Origin: Prevotellaceae bacterium UBA2448
GTDB lineage: Bacteria; Bacteroidota; Bacteroidia; Bacteroidales; Bacteroidaceae
Assembly (NCBI GenBank): GCA_002342585.1
Contig: DDQG01000015.1
Location: 89,956-134,749, forward strand
DNA length: 44,794 bases
Direction: 5' to 3'
The notes under the pieces were generated by a model that was not told the DNA's origin, did not search any database, and saw only the letters and a list, made by a program, of their open reading frames with translations. Every line of letters starts with the position of its first letter. Within the stretch, counting starts at the first letter, position 1. Of the stretch, positions 42,789-44,794 are shown piece by piece. Made by a program: the position numbers and the translations under genes.

Positions 42789-44486
42789 TTGAAGTACAGA
42801 GTACTTTTCCTTACAATAATGACAGCCTGTTTCCTGTGTTTCGCCACAGACGACAGGCTGTCGTTTCATTTGCTTACAGCTGCGGCAGTTACAGCCTTTC
42901 TGCTCAGTTGGCCATCATCGTTTCTGCCTGACAAATGGCGCTATGCCATTCAGTTGTTCATTGGCGAAACATTCCTTCTTTTCACACTTTTCGATGCCTA
43001 CTGCATATCATTTCTCTACTCCCATCTCAACTCCCAGATACTGAACAACGTATTTCTGAGCGATGGTCGTGAAACGAGCGAATTCATCTCCATGTTCATC
43101 GGTTTTCATGTAGTGAAACAATGGCGTATAGCAGCAACTCTCCTACTGATATTGCTTCTGCCTCTTGCACTATGGTTGAACAACAGAATACCGGCAAACA
43201 GAAATTGGAAACTCGGATGCGTATGGAAAGCATCGATAGCCTTCTGTTTCCTTTTCGAAGCATATCCTGCATACAAATACATACAGCTCTTCCTCGAAGC
43301 AGGCAATCCGGACTCCACTGAAGGACTGATTTTCCGACACTATCACGAAGTGGTTCCCACCCCACTCCACAGAGAACTCTTTGCCTGGTATGCAGTCAGT
43401 CAGTCGGAACAGGTATTGCAGGAAATAAAGAAATCTACCATTTTCGCAGAACCGGACAGCTGTACGTTCAAGTCCCCGCACATCGTACTGCTAATCGGAG
43501 AAAGTTACAACAAACACCACTCCTCACTCTACGGCTACCACCTGCCTACAACTCCCCTTCAGGAAAAGCGAAAGAACAACGGAGAACTTTTCCCCTTCTA
43601 CGACATTGTGACCCCTTGGAACATAACAAGCAACGTCTTCCTCGACATGTTTTCACTATGGAACCATAGCAGCAAAGGCTCCATAACCTCCTACCCTCTC
43701 TTTCCTATACTCTTCCGGAAAAGCGGATATACAGTTACCTTCTTCTCCAACCAGTATGTATCCAATCTGTTTACGGGTGGAGTAACAAACCAGATGGGCA
43801 ACTTCTTCCTGGCTGACAAAGAACTGAGCAACGCCCTCTTCTCCTTCCGCAACAGGCATGGATCATTCCACGACATGGGACTGCTCGGACAGATTGAAGA
43901 CTATAAAAAGACCCATCTAGACATCCCCCACACACTCGACATAATTCACCTGCTTGGTCAGCACTTTGACTACGGTACCAAATACCCGGACTCCCTTGCA
44001 GTATTTACAGAGAAAGACTATGCAGACCGCCAGCTTACCGACGAAGCACGACAAGTCGTTTGTCACTACGACAATGCAACCCGCTACAACGACCTTATAG
44101 TTGACAAGCTACTATCATACTACGAACAGGAAGATGCAATCGTACTCTATGTGAGTGATCATGGAGAAGAAGTATATGACGACCTTCAGGTGCAGGGACG
44201 TCTTTTCCAAACCCCTGAATGGCTACAGGCAAAACACGAATTTCAGGTTCCAATGTGGATATGGTGTTCGCAGACCTACCGCGAGAACCACCCAGAGATA
44301 CTGTCCAACATCATTACATCTCAGCACAGACCATTCTTAACCGACGACATACCACAAATTCTGCTCTCCCTTGCAGGCATCTCATCTGAATGGACCGAAG
44401 AGCATCGCAACCTGCTTAGCAGCAAATACAAATCCAAGCCACGAATCATTGGCGGAACCACAGACTACGACAAACTGAAACCCTGA
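42789..44486 (+). CDS. Phosphoethanolamine-transferase-like sulfatase
   Basis: A 565-residue inner-membrane protein of the EptA/CptA family, which transfers phosphoethanolamine to lipid A or another surface glycan. Four or five N-terminal hydrophobic helices (residues 1-180) precede a periplasmic alkaline-phosphatase-fold domain. The nucleophile motif reads LLIGESYNKHHSSLYGY near residue 235, with Ser where E. coli EptA has Thr (GET). The metal-binding SDHGEEVYDD occurs near residue 455. The start is TTG at 42789. The target substrate cannot be read from the sequence. Its stop lies next to the inverted leader copy at the window end. Confidence 0.85.
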   Translation: MKYRVLFLTIMTACFLCFATDDRLSFHLLTAAAVTAFLLSWPSSFLPDKWRYAIQLFIGETFLLFTLFDAYCISFLYSHLNSQILNNVFLSDGRETSEFISMFIGFHVVKQWRIAATLLLILLLPLALWLNNRIPANRNWKLGCVWKASIAFCFLFEAYPAYKYIQLFLEAGNPDSTEGLIFRHYHEVVPTPLHRELFAWYAVSQSEQVLQEIKKSTIFAEPDSCTFKSPHIVLLIGESYNKHHSSLYGYHLPTTPLQEKRKNNGELFPFYDIVTPWNITSNVFLDMFSLWNHSSKGSITSYPLFPILFRKSGYTVTFFSNQYVSNLFTGGVTNQMGNFFLADKELSNALFSFRNRHGSFHDMGLLGQIEDYKKTHLDIPHTLDIIHLLGQHFDYGTKYPDSLAVFTEKDYADRQLTDEARQVVCHYDNATRYNDLIVDKLLSYYEQEDAIVLYVSDHGEEVYDDLQVQGRLFQTPEWLQAKHEFQVPMWIWCSQTYRENHPEILSNIITSQHRPFLTDDIPQILLSLAGISSEWTEEHRNLLSSKYKSKPRIIGGTTDYDKLKP

Positions 44487-44493
44487 AAAAAAA

Positions 44494-44615
44494 GTGAGGA
44501 ATATTGGTTATAGGTTATTGGGTATTGACGTCTTTCGTCTTCCTTTTTTGTTGTCTAACACAGGAGAAAAATTTCTTAAGTTGGCGCGCAAATTTTCTCA
44601 TTTGTTTTGACACTG
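44494..44615 (-). promoter_or_regulatory. Truncated HU-type leader, copy 2 (inverted)
   Basis: Read on the minus strand, this region has CAAAACAAA, a GCGCG patch, GAAATTTTT, two heptamers GGAAGAC and GAAAGAC (44543-44530), and four heptamers related to CAATAAC (44527-44500). The same elements occur in the same order on the plus strand at 306-459. No ATG or HU-like codons follow; the copy ends at the stop codon of the sulfatase gene. It looks like a leader whose gene has been lost. Confidence 0.6.
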
Positions 44616-44648
44616 CAAAGATACGACACAGAGAGTGCGGTTTCCAAA
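44616..44648 (-). promoter_or_regulatory. Promoter of HU-type leader copy 2
   Basis: The minus strand reads TTTG at 44648-44645, a 21-base spacer, then TATCTTTG at 44623-44616 followed by CA. Boxes and spacing are identical to 273-305. If active it would send an antisense transcript into the 3' end of the sulfatase gene. Confidence 0.75.
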
Positions 44649-44714
44649 AATCGGCTATCGATTTGGGGCGATTTTCAACATCAATTCGTGCGTTTTTCAG
44701 CAGGAGACCATTTC

Positions 44715-44746
44715 GTCACTTTGTCACTTTGTCACTTTGTCACATT
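44715..44746. repeat. 8-bp tandem repeat upstream of promoter copy 2
   Basis: GTCACTTT occurs three times, followed by GTCACATT. The array lies about 67 bases upstream of the -33 box of promoter copy 2. In copy 1 a tandem array (heptamers at 191-215) stands at about 58 bases from the -33 box. Confidence 0.85.
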
Positions 44747-44794
44747 AAGCACTTTCCAATACTGCAAAACGAAGGTTAGAATATATATAATAAT

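Larger units (their letters stand above)
44487..44794. other. Non-coding end of the window
   Basis: No convincing ORF occurs here. The space is filled by the inverted leader and promoter copy, the 8-bp repeats and the start of an AT-only tract (44779-44794) that resembles the edge of the palindrome at 120-155. An apparent 91-codon frame at 44504-44779 runs through these repeats and is not credible as a gene. Confidence 0.6.

Overview
The window looks like chromosomal DNA of a Bacteroidales bacterium, most probably Prevotella or a close relative. Three things support this. The gene families are typical of the order: an LptD of about 1000 residues, DUF5103, DUF5606, DUF3276, a long NusB, and a methylmalonyl-CoA decarboxylase operon. 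The promoters fit the Bacteroidetes pattern, with a -33 TTTG, about 19-21 bases, then TAnnTTTG. Shine-Dalgarno sequences are absent and several genes start with TTG. I see no tRNA, rRNA, CRISPR array, insertion sequence or phage gene. Most of the window is core housekeeping DNA in short operons.

Layout. 1-626: a palindrome-rich, repeat-rich promoter and leader with a 10-codon remnant that resembles the start of a Bacteroides HU-like gene. 627-6209 (+): lptD, ruvX, def and a secreted TPR protein. 6234-11173 (-): a cytoplasmic TPR protein, glnS and a two-domain ModF-like ABC ATPase. 11254-17205 (+): a DUF5103 protein, a large secreted amidase-like/golvesin-like/FN3 protein and a YgiQ radical SAM enzyme. 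17207-18763 (-): an HtrA/DegP protease. 19077-23181 (+): GH35 beta-galactosidase, uxaC and a small unknown ORF. 23268-23702 (+): a small secreted lysozyme-like protein. 23781-25200 (-): a periplasmic unknown and prs. 25398-28343 (+): DUF1015, a YigZ-family protein and an MltF-like lipoprotein transglycosylase. 28405-33057 (-): the methylmalonyl-CoA epimerase/decarboxylase operon. 33281-34915 (-): rplY, pth and an S4-domain protein. 35123-35452 (-): DUF3276. 35673-38989 (+): nusB, yajC, ybbR-like, coaE and DUF5606. 39036-44486 (+): an AraC-type regulator, a PL11 rhamnogalacturonan lyase, a duplicated-domain lipoprotein and a phosphoethanolamine-transferase-like sulfatase. 44487-44794: a second copy of the first promoter/leader, inverted.

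How the genes work together. The mce-mmdA-oadG-mmdC-mmdB operon would epimerise and decarboxylate methylmalonyl-CoA while pumping sodium, which is the propionate branch of succinate fermentation. LptD, the sulfatase, the peptidoglycan-active proteins, HtrA and YajC serve the envelope. GH35, UxaC and PL11 point to use of pectin-derived sugars, although no SusC/SusD pair is present.

The most unusual signals are non-coding. The two ends of the window carry homologous promoter/leader modules facing each other. Heptanucleotide tandem repeats of unrelated sequence sit in several intergenic gaps. Among the proteins, the clearest oddities are a lamin-tail-like domain fused to OadG, a 938-residue secreted protein with amidase-like motifs split by a golvesin-like domain, and an ABC ATPase whose first Walker B lacks the catalytic glutamate.
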